This document shows positions 47,511-62,330 of a stretch of DNA of 64,000 nucleotides, in pieces. The position numbers and the translations under genes were made by a program. Each line of letters starts with the position of its first letter. Positions within the stretch are counted from its first letter, which is position 1. The stretch lies in assembly GCA_963777975.1 (NCBI GenBank), contig CAVZSO010000009.1, positions 1 to 64,000 on the forward strand, given 5' to 3'. Source of the stretch: CSP1-4 sp963777975 (GTDB lineage: Bacteria > Chloroflexota > Limnocylindria > Limnocylindrales > CSP1-4). Below the pieces are notes generated by a model, which saw only the letters and a list, made by a program, of their open reading frames with translations, ran no database searches and was not told the DNA's origin.

Positions 47511-49539
47511 CTACAGGCGCCTCGCGGTCAACGTCGCGGTCACCGAGCCGGCGCTTAAGCGCATGCGGTAGACGCCGCGGTTTCGCGGCCTGAGCCGAAG
47601 CCGGTACGTCCGGCCCGCGGCGGCGTCCACCTTGCGGCGCGCCACCACGCGCTTGCCGCGGATCAGCGCCAGCCGCACCGGCGCGGCGCGCGTGAGCCGG
47701 AACGCGACCCGCAGCGGCGTCCCCTGCCGGCCGCCGAACACGGGCCGCTGGAGCTTGTAGGAGCGCAGCAGCTCGCAGTCGCCGCGGCGGTAGTGGCGGG
47801 CCACGCGCTGGAACGTGCCGTTGCGCTTGCGCAGCACGATCCGGCGGACGTCCTTGCCGGCCATCGTGAAGCGGGCGAAGTAGTAGCCGTCCGGCACCCG
47901 TCCCTTCCAGGTCGCGGGCTTCGTGAAGCGCGCGACCCGGCGCTCCTTGATGATCCGCCGGCCCTGGGAGACCTGGAAGACCTCGATCTTCACGGCGCCG
48001 GAGCGCTTGCGCGTGAAGCCGAAGCGGACGCGGCGGCCGCGCGGCTTCGCGCTCACGGAGCGGAAGCCGGCGTCGCCCGTGCAGTCGCCGGACGCGGCGC
48101 CCGCGCTGCCGCTCGCGGGGAACGGCCAGCCCGCGAGCTTGACGTCGTAGAAGCCGGAGTTGCCGTCCGTGTACCAGACCTCGCTGCGCTCCGGGGCGAA
48201 CGCCGGGCCGCTCATCGCGTAGTTGCTCGGGGCGCCCGCCGTCTGGCTCGTCTTGTTCGGCGCGACGTAGTAGGCCATCTCGCGCGGCTTGAGCGGGTCC
48301 CGGATGTCGAAGATCCGCAGGCCGCTGGCGATCATGCTGCAGGCCAGGATCTCCGGGTCGGTGCGGCGCGGGACGGTGCAGTAGTGCCCCGCGTAGCCCT
48401 GCACGATCAGCCCCGCGCCGGGGTCGCCGGCGATCTTCGCGCGGTTCTCGCGCTGGTGGACGGCGAGCCGGATGTTGCTGACGACCTTCGGGTTGCGCTC
48501 GTCGCCGATGTCGATGATCCGCGCGGCGCCGACCTTCGGCCCGTTGGAGGCGACGGAGTCGTCGTTCTCCGCGCTCGAGAACTCGTCGATCTCGGCCAGG
48601 TAGGGGCGGCCGGCGATCGTGATCGGCTGCGCGACCTGCGGGATCGTGCGCTCCGGCCAGTCAAGCTTGGAGATCTCCTTGAACTGCGCGCCCTGCTTGC
48701 GCGCCTGGATCTCGCTCGTGTCGAGGATGAACAGGCCCTGGCTGGCGGCGACGTAGGCGCGGGTGCCGTCGTCGGAGATCGTCAGGCCGTGCGAGTTGTA
48801 GTTCGTGCCGGCGACGATCATCGGCAGCTTCGGGTTGGAGACGTCGATCGCGGTGATGTTCCCGGTGCTGATCGAGGTCGCAGTAGAAGGTGTTGCCGTC
48901 GGGCGCGAAGCCGGACTCGTGGCCGAAGATGCCGACCGGCAGCGAGCTCTTGCAGCACCGGGTTGCGGCAGTCCTCGTTGAGGTCGTAGAGGTCGACGAT
49001 GCCGGGGTAGAAGGCGGGGTTGCCGGTGACGGCGACCAGCAGGCCTCTCTTCTGGTTCAGGAGCAGCGACTCGTGCGGGGTCTGCATCGCGGGCGTGAGC
49101 GAGATCGTCGTCTGCTTCGGGTTCTCGGGTCGCTCATGTCCAGCACGGCGACGCCCGTCGGCCGCTCGGAGAGCGTCTGCGCGTTGGTGGGGAACAGCAG
49201 CGTCGTGTCGTAGTACGCGCACTCGCGCCCGGCCTTGTCCGTGAACCTGAGGGCCTTGTAGCCGCCTGAGGATCCGTGGTGGCCGACGAGGTCGGTGTTG
49301 CAGTTGAACCCCTCGGGGTTGCCGGCCGGCACGCGGCCCTGGATGTCGGTCTCCTTGCGGTCCGTTGGACGGCAGTCGGGGCGCGGCACCGGGGCGGGCT
49401 GGGGCGCCTGGGCGGCGTTCGCCGTGATCTTCTCGCCCGGCCCGCCGAAATTGAGCGGCAGCCCGTTCGGGTTGGGGTGCGCGGCCGCGGGGGCGGCGGT
49501 CGCGAGCAGGACGGCGAGCACGAGCAGGATCAGGCGCAT
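47511..49539 (-). CDS. secreted LVIVD-repeat beta-propeller-like protein
   Basis: Signal peptide MRLILLVLAVLLATAAPAAA from ATG 49539. Then CNTDLVGHHGSSGGYKALRF, GVAVLDMSDPENPKQTTISL, GLLVAVTGNPAFYPGIVDLY, SHGLTISDDGTRAYVAASQG, LFILDTSEI, AARIIDIGDERNPKVVSNIR and LRIFDIRDPLKPREMAYYVA. The repeated xxIxDxxDPxxP pattern is that of LVIVD repeats. The last 200 residues form a separate basic domain (RRVRFGFTRKRSGAVKIEVF, RKVDAAAGRTYRLRLRPRNR). About 675 residues with frame changes near 48950, 48885 and 49130. Extracellular, function unknown. Confidence 0.82.
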
Positions 49540-49743
49540 GGCGCACACGGTGCCGGGTGTGCGCGCGCGACGCGCCGCTTCCCGGTCGGTCGACGGACTT
49601 CGCCGATGCACGAACTTCTCGCTATTTGCGAACGTTTCGGTGGAAACCGGGGCGAAGTACTCAGCGGTTTGCACTAATCCGGCAGGAAGCCACGCCATGG
49701 AGGCCGGCCTTCCGTTCCGTGTCGGGCGTCGTGGAGGAACGCG

Positions 49744-50586
49744 GTGGGAGCAGGAGGGGTGCAAGGACGGTCACCGCTCCGGATCGCTGATCCGGAGGAT
49801 CGCGTTGCGTCGGTCATGGCCGAGCACGGCCGGACGCTGCTGCGCACGGCGAACCACTTCTCGCTCTGCCACGACGACGCGCTCGACGCCTACCAGCGCG
49901 CGCTGGAGATCTTCCTCGCCGCGCGGACCGCGTCCTGCCGGAGACCGAGGTCGCGTGGCTGAAGGTCGTCGTCAAGCACGAGGCGCTCGCGATCCGCCGC
50001 GCGCGCTCGGAGCTCGGTCAGCGGCGAGGAGCTCGACCTCGACGCACGCAGTGAGCCGACCGCGCGGCCGCTCGACGAGCACGTCGCGGGCGGCGAGCGG
50101 GTCTCGCGCTCCGCCGAGGCGCTGCGCGCGCTCAAGCCCGACGAGCGGCGCGCGCTGATGCTCAAGGCGCAGGGCTACTCCTACGACGAGATCAGCGCCC
50201 ATCTCGGCTGGACCTACACGAAGGTCAACCGCTGCATCACCGAGGGCCGGCGGCGGTTCCTGAAGGTCTTCCGCGCGATCGAGTCGGGCGAGGCCTGCGA
50301 GCAGTACGTCGCCGCGATCGCCGCGCTCGCCGGCGGCACCGCCACCAGCGCCGAGGTGCTCGAGATCCGGCCGCACCTGCGCCACTGCGCCGCCTGCCGG
50401 GCGACGGTCCGGCAGCTCCACGTGCCGGCGGCCATGCGCCTGAAGCTGCTGCTGCCCGGGTTCCTGCTCGCGCCGGGCGCCACGGTGCCCCGGGCAGGCG
50501 ACGCGGCGGCGGGCGCGCGCCCGCCGCCGGCGGGCGGGCCCCGGTGCTGGACGTTGTCGCAGACGTTCTGCTCACGAGGTGTGTGA
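49744..50586 (+). CDS. sigma-70-family-like factor with C-terminal zinc motif, cut by an assembly join
   Basis: GTG 49744 or ATG 49816 (MAEHGRTLLRTANHFSLCHD). Region 2-like DDALDAYQRALEIFLAARTA, WLKVVVKHEALAIRRARSEL; region 4-like LRALKPDERRALMLKAQGYS, YDEISAHLGWTYTKVNRCIT, EGRRRFLKVF. Then IRPHLRHCAACRATVRQLHV, an HxxxCxxC zinc-finger motif of the anti-sigma type fused to the sigma part. Two frame changes near 49935 and 50020. The sequence after about 50535 looks unrelated, so the true C-terminus is lost. Family members often have an additional long C-terminal part. Confidence 0.78.
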
Positions 50587-50789
50587 CTCCGCACGTTGTG
50601 CGTGGGCGCGAAACAGGCGGCGACCATGGACCGTTGCCCGGCCCGGGCCGAAGACTCGCCCGCCGCAACGTGCCGGGATCTGGCCGCCCCAGCGATCCTA
50701 CTCGCTCTCTGCCGCCTGCCCCGGGATTGCTGCTGACCATCACCGGCCGATAGCGATCGGTCTCGTCCGGTTCTGGCACGATAACACCC

Positions 50790-51764
50790 ATGAACCAGGC
50801 AGAACGCAGCCCTGCCACCGATGGCGTGCCAGGGCGCTCGGGCACGAGGTGTTCGAGATCGACACCCGGATGGCCGGCTACGACAGGATCACGGCCGGCT
50901 ACCTGATCCGGGGGGAGCGGCCGTGCCTGGTCGAGACGGGCACCGCGCCGTCGGCGCCGGTGGTCCGTGACGCACTCGCCCGCCTGGGTATCGGCCCCGG
51001 GGACCTCGCCACCGTCGTGGTCACGCACATCCACCTCGACCACGCGGGCGGCGCGGGCGACATCGCCGCGATGTTCCCGGCGGCCCAGATCGTGGTGCAC
51101 CAGCGGGGTGCCCGGCACCTCGCCGATCCGAGCAGGCTGATGGCCAGCGCGCGGCTGCGTCTACGGCAGGGCGCTCGAGCGGCTCTTCGGCGTGCTCGCG
51201 CCCACTCCCGCCGAGCGCATCGTGGCGCTGGAGGACGCCGGCACGATCGATCTCGGCGGCGGGCGGCGCCTGGACAGCCACTACTCCCCCGGCCACGCCA
51301 AGCATCACGTCGGCCTCATCGACTCTGACACCGGGGACCTGTACGTCGGCGACGCGGCCGGGGTGTACATGCCGGAGACCGGGGACCTGCGCCCGGCCAC
51401 GCCGCCGCCCGACTTCGATCTCGGCGCTGGCACTGGCCTCGCTACGCATGTTCGCCGCGCTCGCGCCCGGCCCGGCTGATGTTCAGCCACTACGGGCCGG
51501 TCGACCAGGTAGCGCAGACGCTGGACCGGTCGGCGGAGGAGATCAACGTCTGGGTGGAGCAGACCCGGCGGGCGCGCACGGCGGGCCTGGACCTCGACCA
51601 CGCGGTCGCCATGGTGCCGGATCGCACCAGGGACCGGTACGCGGCGTCGCGCCCGGATGCCGACCCGGCGCTCAGCGGAGAGGTTCGAGCGGGTCAGCAG
51701 CGGCCGCGGCAACGTGGAAGGCATCATGCAGTGGCTCGACAAGCAGGAGCAGGCCGCGCGCTAG
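50790..51764 (+). CDS. MBL-fold metallo-hydrolase
   Basis: From ATG 50790, after a frame change near 50840: GHEVFEIDTRMAGYDRITAG, YLIRGERPCLVETGTAPSAP, then VVVTHIHLDHAGGAGDIAAM, the HxHxDH metal site, AQIVVHQRGARHLADPSRLM, YSPGHAKHHVGLIDSDTGDL (third His), YVGDAAGVYM with Asp, and FSHYGPVDQVAQTL with the last His. About 322 residues; frame changes near 51160, 51430 and 51690. Substrate unknown. First gene of the second genomic piece. Confidence 0.85.
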
Positions 51765-51769
51765 CCGGC

Positions 51770-53918
51770 GTCCGGCGCGCCGCTAAGCGCCTCGGCTGCG
51801 CTAACCGAGCGTCCTCCGCTGGGCCGGCGTCGCGGCAGGGCGGGCCTGCGTCCTCGGGCTGGCCGCTCCTCGGTGCTGAGCCAGCGTCCTCCGCGCGTGG
51901 GCCGGCTCTTCGGGCTGCGCCGGCTTCGCCGCGCTGGGTCAGGTCCTCTGCGGCTGGGCGGGCCTCCTCGGCTGGGCCGGACCGGTCGTCTGCTCGCGTC
52001 GTCGTCGAGGTCGGCCGTCGGCGGGCTCCGGCGTCGAGTCCGTCGTCGTCGGTCGTGGTCGTCGAGGTCGTCGAATTCGATGCCGTCGAGCTCGTCGAGG
52101 CGGTCGGCCGCGTCGGTCTCGCCATCGGGGTCGGCTGCCGCGGCCCGGCCGAACGCAGTCCCGCGCCTCGTCCGCGCGCCCGGCGGCGAGCAGGGCGTCC
52201 GCGTAGGCGTAGAACAGCCGCGCCGACCACGGTCGCAGTCGGCCGCCGGTCAGCTCGGGCACCTGCAGGGCCAGGACGGCGGCGTCGGACAGCCCCTGGT
52301 CCCGGCGGATGCCGGATTCGACGATCCGCAGCTCGATCTGCGTGGCGCGGTCGAGGTCCGCGACGCCGGCCTCGCGCACCAGCGCCAGCGCCCGGTCCAG
52401 CCGGCCGAGCGCCCGCTCGCAGTCGGCCATGATCGGCAGGTAGTCGTCGCGCCCGGTCAGCCGCCGCGCGGCGCGGAGCTCTGACAGCGCCTCGGCCCAG
52501 CGCCCGGTCCGGTAGGCGGCGATCCCGCAGGCCTCGCGGACCACGCCGACCCGCGCAGCCAGGCGCTTGGCGGCCTGCGGAACGGCGTAGCCCTGCTCGG
52601 GGTCGTCGGCCAGGTCGGCGGCTACCAGGTACCGGGGCCACGGTGTCGGCCAGGTCGTTGGGCAGGCTGTGCAGCTGGGACCGTACCTCGGGATCGAGTT
52701 GGTCGGCGGTGACCGTGTCCGGAAGCTGCGGCCCCGTCTCGCGGGGTGGCCTGGCCGGGCCTCGTCCCGCCCGGCCCAGGCGCGCCCGCGCCGGCGCGGC
52801 TCACCGCTCCTGCCTGGCCACCGGGCGCTGCCGCCGGTGCTCCGGCCCGGCGTCCCTGCTCGCCGGCCCGGTTCCGTCGCCTGCGGGCCCGGGACGGCCG
52901 CTGCCCACGCTCGGCCTGCGGTCGCGCCCGGGTCGCTGCCGCTCGACACGTGGCGGCGCGCCTGCCGCCTCCTCGCCCGCGCCGGCCGGGCCGGGGCCCC
53001 GGTCGTGTTCCGCCTCCGTCGCGCCCTCTGGGCGCCGTTCCACGGCGCTGGCCGCTCGGAGCCTGGCCCCGTCGCGTGCGCCGCGGTCGCATCGCGGCGG
53101 CCGGAGCCGGCGTCGCGCTCCGCGCCGCCCGGGCGCGGAATCGGCCGCGCCCGGTGTCACCGGGCCGGGCGTGGCTCGTGTCCCGTTCCGCCCCCGCCCG
53201 GCTCCCACCGGCCCGATACCGGCGCGCGCCGCGGCCCGTCTCCGGCCCCGCCGCGGCCCGTAGCCCGGCCGGGTCCGCCGCCGCGATCGCCGGCTCTCAC
53301 GGCCCGAGCCGGAGCCGCGCCGCGGCCCGTGCCGCCCCGCCGCGGCCCGTTGCGGCACCGGCCTGCGGCCTGTCCGCCGATCCCGGCGCCCGGCCCGCCT
53401 GGCCCGGGTCCGCCCGCGCGGCCCGTGCGCCCCGGCGCGGCCGTGTCCCGTCCGCGCCGCCCGGTCCACCTCGGCCCGAACCAGTCCGCCGCGGCGCCGC
53501 TCCTGCTCCGTCGCGGCCTGACCAGCGCCCGCCGCGGCGCGCTCTGGCCCCGGCGCCGTCCGGACCGGCCGTCCCGCGCGCCCGACGCCGGCACGGCCGT
53601 CGCCCGCGAGCCGGTCACGCCGACCGGCCCGGCGACCAGCGCGGCCGCCGCGCGAGCCGCGCCGGCCGCCGCCTCGGCGCGCCGGCTCGGCCCGGCCGCG
53701 GTACGACCGGCGCGGCTGCCCCCGGCCGGCGCGGCCGGCCCCGGAGCCGTCCAGGCCGGCGCCCGACCTGCCGGGCCGCCGCTGGGCTGCTGGCCCGCCC
53801 GGAGCCGCGGCCCGCGGGCAGCGCCGTGGCCTCCCGCGGTCCGCTGGCCTCCGTCGCCACGCCCGGACGGCTCCGCCGCGGCTTGTCCCGCCGCGTACGG
53901 CGCCGCGGTTTCCCCCAT
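51770..53918 (-). CDS. TPR protein with long Arg/Gly/Pro/Ala-rich N-terminus
   Basis: ATG 53918 (MGETAAPYAAGQAAAEPSGR) has GGAGAGG upstream. Residues 1 to about 420 are low complexity, dominated by Arg, Gly, Pro and Ala. The C-terminal part shows helical repeats: ADDPEQGYAVPQAAKRLAAR, VGVVREACGIAAYRTGRWAE, ALSELRAARRLTGRDDYLPI, MADCERALGRLDRALALVRE, and ATQIELRIVESGIRRDQGLS, followed by an acidic stretch (DAADRLDELDGIEFDDLDDH). Frame changes make the middle and the 3' end uncertain. It lies downstream of the rRNA operon on the same strand. The disordered basic part suggests RNA binding (inference). Confidence 0.65.
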
Positions 53919-53983
53919 CGCGTTTCCACCTCTCCGGGCGTGCCAGCAGGGCCCACAGCCATCACAACATCCAGGTCACACCC

Positions 53984-54017
53984 AAAAAAGCGGGGGCCGC
54001 TTCAGCGGAGCGACCCT
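53984..54017 (-). terminator. rRNA operon terminator
   Basis: On the minus strand, just after the 5S gene, a GC-rich stem-loop (GGGTCGCTCCGC, loop TGAA, GCGGCCCCCGC) is followed by TTTTTT. This is a classical rho-independent terminator. Confidence 0.8.
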
Positions 54018-54028
54018 CGTCGAAACAT

Positions 54029-54147
54029 GTCCGGCGGCGTCCTACTCTCCCACGCGGTCCCCCGCGCAGTACCATCGGCGCTGAAGGGCTTAACTTCCGG
54101 GTTCGGAATGGGACCGGGTGTTTCCCCTTCGCTATGGCCGCCGAAAC
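54029..54147 (-). rRNA. rrf: 5S ribosomal RNA
   Basis: Minus strand: GTTTCGGCGGCCATAGCG at the 5' end, CCCGGTCCCATTCCGAACCC and GGAAGTTAAGCCCTTCAGCG in the middle, GGGAGAGTAGGACGCCGCCG at the 3' end. Actinobacterial 5S, about 119 bases, complete, last gene of the operon. Confidence 0.95.
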
Positions 54148-54231
54148 TCTATGGAGATGTACCGTGCCCGAGGGCCTGTTGGCGACCGTATCTCGGGAAC
54201 CGCACAGTGGACGCGAGCAATCAAATGGAGT

Positions 54232-59279
<5,048 letters not shown>

Positions 59280-59538
59280 ATGTCTATATGCAACCGCCTG
59301 CCCGGCACGACGGCCTGGCCAGCGGGCTGCTGACATGAAAGAGTGCCTCGCGGGCCGGTTGAACCGGCTCTCAAGGCGATCTTGGCATCCGTAGTGAGGT
59401 GATGGTCCGTGGCAGCCACAGCCCCTCACTGACGGGGTTGTTGTGCTTGTGCACTGGCTTTTAGCACGCTGTTGAGTTCTCAAGGAGCGGACGCGCACCG
59501 TCACGAGGCTTTCGCCTCAATTCGGGGGCAACCCTACT

Positions 59539-59567
59539 AACTTACCTGCGAGTTGCAGGTCTGTCAA
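59539..59567 (-). promoter_or_regulatory. rRNA operon promoter
   Basis: Minus strand TTGACA (59567-59562), 17-base spacer, TAAGTT (59544-59539): a good sigma-70-type promoter 260 bases upstream of 16S. The leader downstream contains the CTTGAGAACTCAACAG processing/antitermination box. The rest of 59568-59847 shows no gene. Confidence 0.75.
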
Positions 59568-59847
59568 CCGGTTTCACGAGGTTCAACCGACCCGGTAGCT
59601 CACTGTATTCCCAGCATACCCCCTGCCCAGGCCAGGTCATGACCGAGCCACGAGCAAGGATCTGTTGCTGACCCCAGGACCACCACCAGCCGACGGCGGG
59701 TGCGGGTTGCAGGGCAGGACGAAACACTAGGCAGCAAAACCGTTCCCGTCAAATCGGCAAGCCCGTGCACACCAGCCTCATGCGTCACGAGCGCAGGGCA
59801 TCCGCGGGCCGCGGGCCACCTGGCTGGCCGGCTCAGCGCTGGCCGGT

Positions 59848-60197
59848 TCAGTCGGGGACGACTTCCACCCCGCATACAGTGCGCTTGCCCCGCCGGATCA
59901 CCAGGAACCTGCCGTACAGGAGGTCGTCCACGGACGGCACCGCGTCCTGCGCGGTGACCCGCACGTTGTTCAGGTAGGCGCCACCCCGGCGATCGCCCGG
60001 CGTGCCGCCGACTTGCTCGCCACGATCGCCGTCGCGGCCATCAGGTCGGCAACCGGGGGCAGGCCGCGGGCGCGCACGTCCGCGGCTTTCAGCTTGACCG
60101 ACGGCACCTCGGCCAGCGCCGCCGCCAGGGTCCTCTCATCCAGTGCCCGCAAATCTCCCTGGCCGAAGAGAGCCCGGCTGGCCTCCACCACCCGGGC
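59848..60197 (-). CDS. tyrS: tyrosyl-tRNA synthetase, C-terminal end (cut by an assembly join)
   Basis: Reads VVEASRALFGQGDLRALDER, TLAAALAEVPSVKLKAADVR, GLPPVADLMAATAIVASKSA, ARRAIAGGGAYLNNVRVTAQ, DAVPSVDDLLYGRFLVIRRG, KRTVCGVEVVPD, stop TGA at 59848-59850. This is the S4 RNA-binding end of bacterial TyrRS, with one frame change near 59985. The catalytic part would lie upstream (beyond 60197) but the sequence changes there to kinase-family coding sequence, so the gene is truncated by the join. Confidence 0.88.
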
Positions 60198-60199
60198 GC

Positions 60200-60349
60200 G
60201 TCTGCTACACCGACGCCTCGAGCGGCGATGCGGTCCTAGCCTGGAGCTATGTCGACGACGCGATCATGGTCCGGGCGGTCAACGAGCACGGCGACTCGAA
60301 AGCGTTGTACGACTTCTTCCTGAAGACCTCGACGTACATCGCCCCGTGA
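60200..60349 (+). CDS. C-terminal fragment of a kinase sensor domain (partial)
   Basis: Reads VCYTDASSGDAVLAWSYVDD, AIMVRAVNEHGDSKALYDFF, LKTSTYIAP, stop TGA 60347-60349. The pattern CY...I/L-WSY-DD-x-I/L matches the repeated extracellular domain of the two kinases that follow, so this is the tail of another member of the array. The 5' part is lost at the join near 60,195-60,206. GTGA overlap with the next start shows coupling. Confidence 0.7.
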   Translation, partial: VCYTDASSGDAVLAWSYVDDAIMVRAVNEHGDSKALYDFFLKTSTYIAP

Positions 60350-62330
60350 CGACGTCGCGTCCCGACTCGCGTCTCGGCACGGACCTCGGGCCGTATCGCA
60401 TCGAACGCGTCCTGGGGCGCGGCGGCATGGGCGTCGTCTACCTCGCCGAGCAGCGCGACCTGGGGCGAAAGGTGGCGCTCAAGCTGCTCGCTCCCGACTT
60501 CGCCGATGACGAGGCTCTTCGTGCTCGGTTCCTGCGCGAATCTCACCTGGCGGCCTCGATCGACCACGCGAACATCATCCCGATCTACGAGGCCGGTGAG
60601 GCCGATGGCACCTATTACCTCGCGATGCGCTACGTCGAGGGCACCGACCTCGACGACCGCCTGAAGGCCGGCCCGCTCGACCCGGATCTCACGGTCGCAC
60701 TGTTGGCACAGGTGGCGGGCGCCCTCGATGCTGCGCATGCCCAGGGTCTCGTCCATCGCGATGTGAAGCCCGCCAACCTCCTCCTCGCCGACGAGGGCGG
60801 CGAGGTCCCACACGTCTACCTGACCGACTTCGGGCTGACCAAGAAGCGCGCCAGCCAGTCGGGCCTGACGCGCGCAGGCTCGACCCTCGGCACGCTCGAA
60901 TACATGGCGCCCGAACAGGTCGAGGGTAGGGAGGTCGACGCCCCGGCCGACGAATACGCCCTCGCCTGTGTCGCCTTCCAGTGCCTGACCGGACGGGTGC
61001 CATTCGTACGGGACTCGGACGTCGCTGTCGCCATGGCACATCTCCACGACCCGCCACCATCGGCGGTTGCGCTCCAGTCGGAGCTGCCGGCCGGCGTGGA
61101 TGTGGTCCTGGCGCGCGGCATGGCCAAGGATCGGGAGGCTCGCTACGAGACCTGTGCGGCCCTTATGGCCGACCTGCGTCGCGCATTGGGTGGCGGCAAG
61201 ATCACGACTCCGTCCGTGCCCGCCCAGCCGACCTCGCGTCGTCGCCCTCTGGCGATCGGCGCCGTGGTCGTCCTCGGTCTCCTCGCCATCGGCGGCCTGG
61301 TCCTGGGTCAGGCGACTCGGCGTGTTCGGGCCGGGTGCGTGGTCGCCTTCGGCACCGGCGCGGCGCCGCCCTGCAGCCGACGAGCGGAATCGCGACGCCG
61401 GCATCGAGCGCGTTTCCGAACCCGGACGAAGCGGAGCTCATCGCGGCCCTGCCCGACGATCTTCCGGGACCTCTGCGGCGCGGGTCGATGGCAGACGTCA
61501 GCGGCGCGAGCGGAGCGTCGGGCCCACCCATCGCCAGCGTGACATGCACACAGGGAAACGACACCTTCCAGGCGAAGCGGCTCGACCCGAACATCGTGCG
61601 TCCGGACGAGGTCATCGCGCTCCGAGCCACAGAACGGGATCTACCGGCAGGCGACTGTGAGATCGCGGCACCAGCGATCGGGGCCTGGAAGCAGGGGAGC
61701 GAGAGATCGGATCGGCGACCTGCTATCAGGACGGCATCTCCGAGGTCATCGAGTGGAGCTACGAAGACCAGGACTTGCTGGTGCGCGCGGCGTTCCCATA
61801 CATGGATGCGAAGTCGGTGGCGAGCTGGTGGCTCGATACCCGCGACCTCATCGGCCCCGACGCGGGCGAGGCGCCCTTCCCGAACACGGCCGAAGCAGCC
61901 CTCCTGAGCCGCATCCCGACCGACCTGCGCCAGGACTGCCATCGCGGTTCGTATGGCCCGATCGCCACCTCCATCTCTGTCAGACCGATCGCCAGCGTCG
62001 AATGCCCCCTGGACCCGGAGTCCGGAGCGAGCAGCTTCACGGTTCGGCAGATCAGTGCGTTCGATGCGCCGACCGCGAGCGAGGTCGTGGAGGCCATCAC
62101 AGGTAGCTTGGGCGGTTGCCCACCGCCGGCCCGCGCCGACGGGCGCTGGTCGATCGGCGCACGCGATGTCGGCGCGATCGTCTGCTACTCCGACCAGCAC
62201 CCGAGTCCCGTCATCGACTGGTCGTACGACTCCGACCAGATCCTCGCCGCGCGAGGCGGTCGGACGAGCGGCGAGACGTCCTCTTCCAATGGTGGGTCGC
62301 GAATGCGCCGAACTTCGCTCGAGCCCATGA
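60346..62330 (+). CDS. membrane Ser/Thr protein kinase with two extracellular repeat domains
   Basis: GTG 60346. Kinase: YRIERVLGRGGMGVVYLAEQ, KVALKLLAPDF, GLVHRDVKPANLLLADEGGE, YLTDFGLTKKR, GTLEYMAPEQVEG, ADEYALACVAFQCLTGRVPF. Then a membrane helix RPLAIGAVVVLGLLAIGGLV, and two copies of an extracellular domain: FPNPDEAELIAALPDDLPGP and FPNTAEAALLSRIPTDLRQD, each with conserved Cys and a WSYxxxxxLxRA-type end. All catalytic residues are present. Frame changes cluster after 61360. TGA 62328-62330 overlaps the next ATG (ATGA). Confidence 0.85.

Noticed and set aside
52669..54084. Long plus-strand open frame of 471 codons
   Set aside because: Composition is the mirror of the low-complexity Arg/Gly/Pro-rich minus-strand gene and it runs into the 5S rRNA gene; very high GC leaves all frames open.
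60013..60345. N-terminal extension of the first kinase back to 60013
   Set aside because: This part overlaps tyrS on the other strand and the sensor-domain fragment; the kinase paralogue starts at the TTSRPDSRLG segment, so GTG 60346 is the right start.
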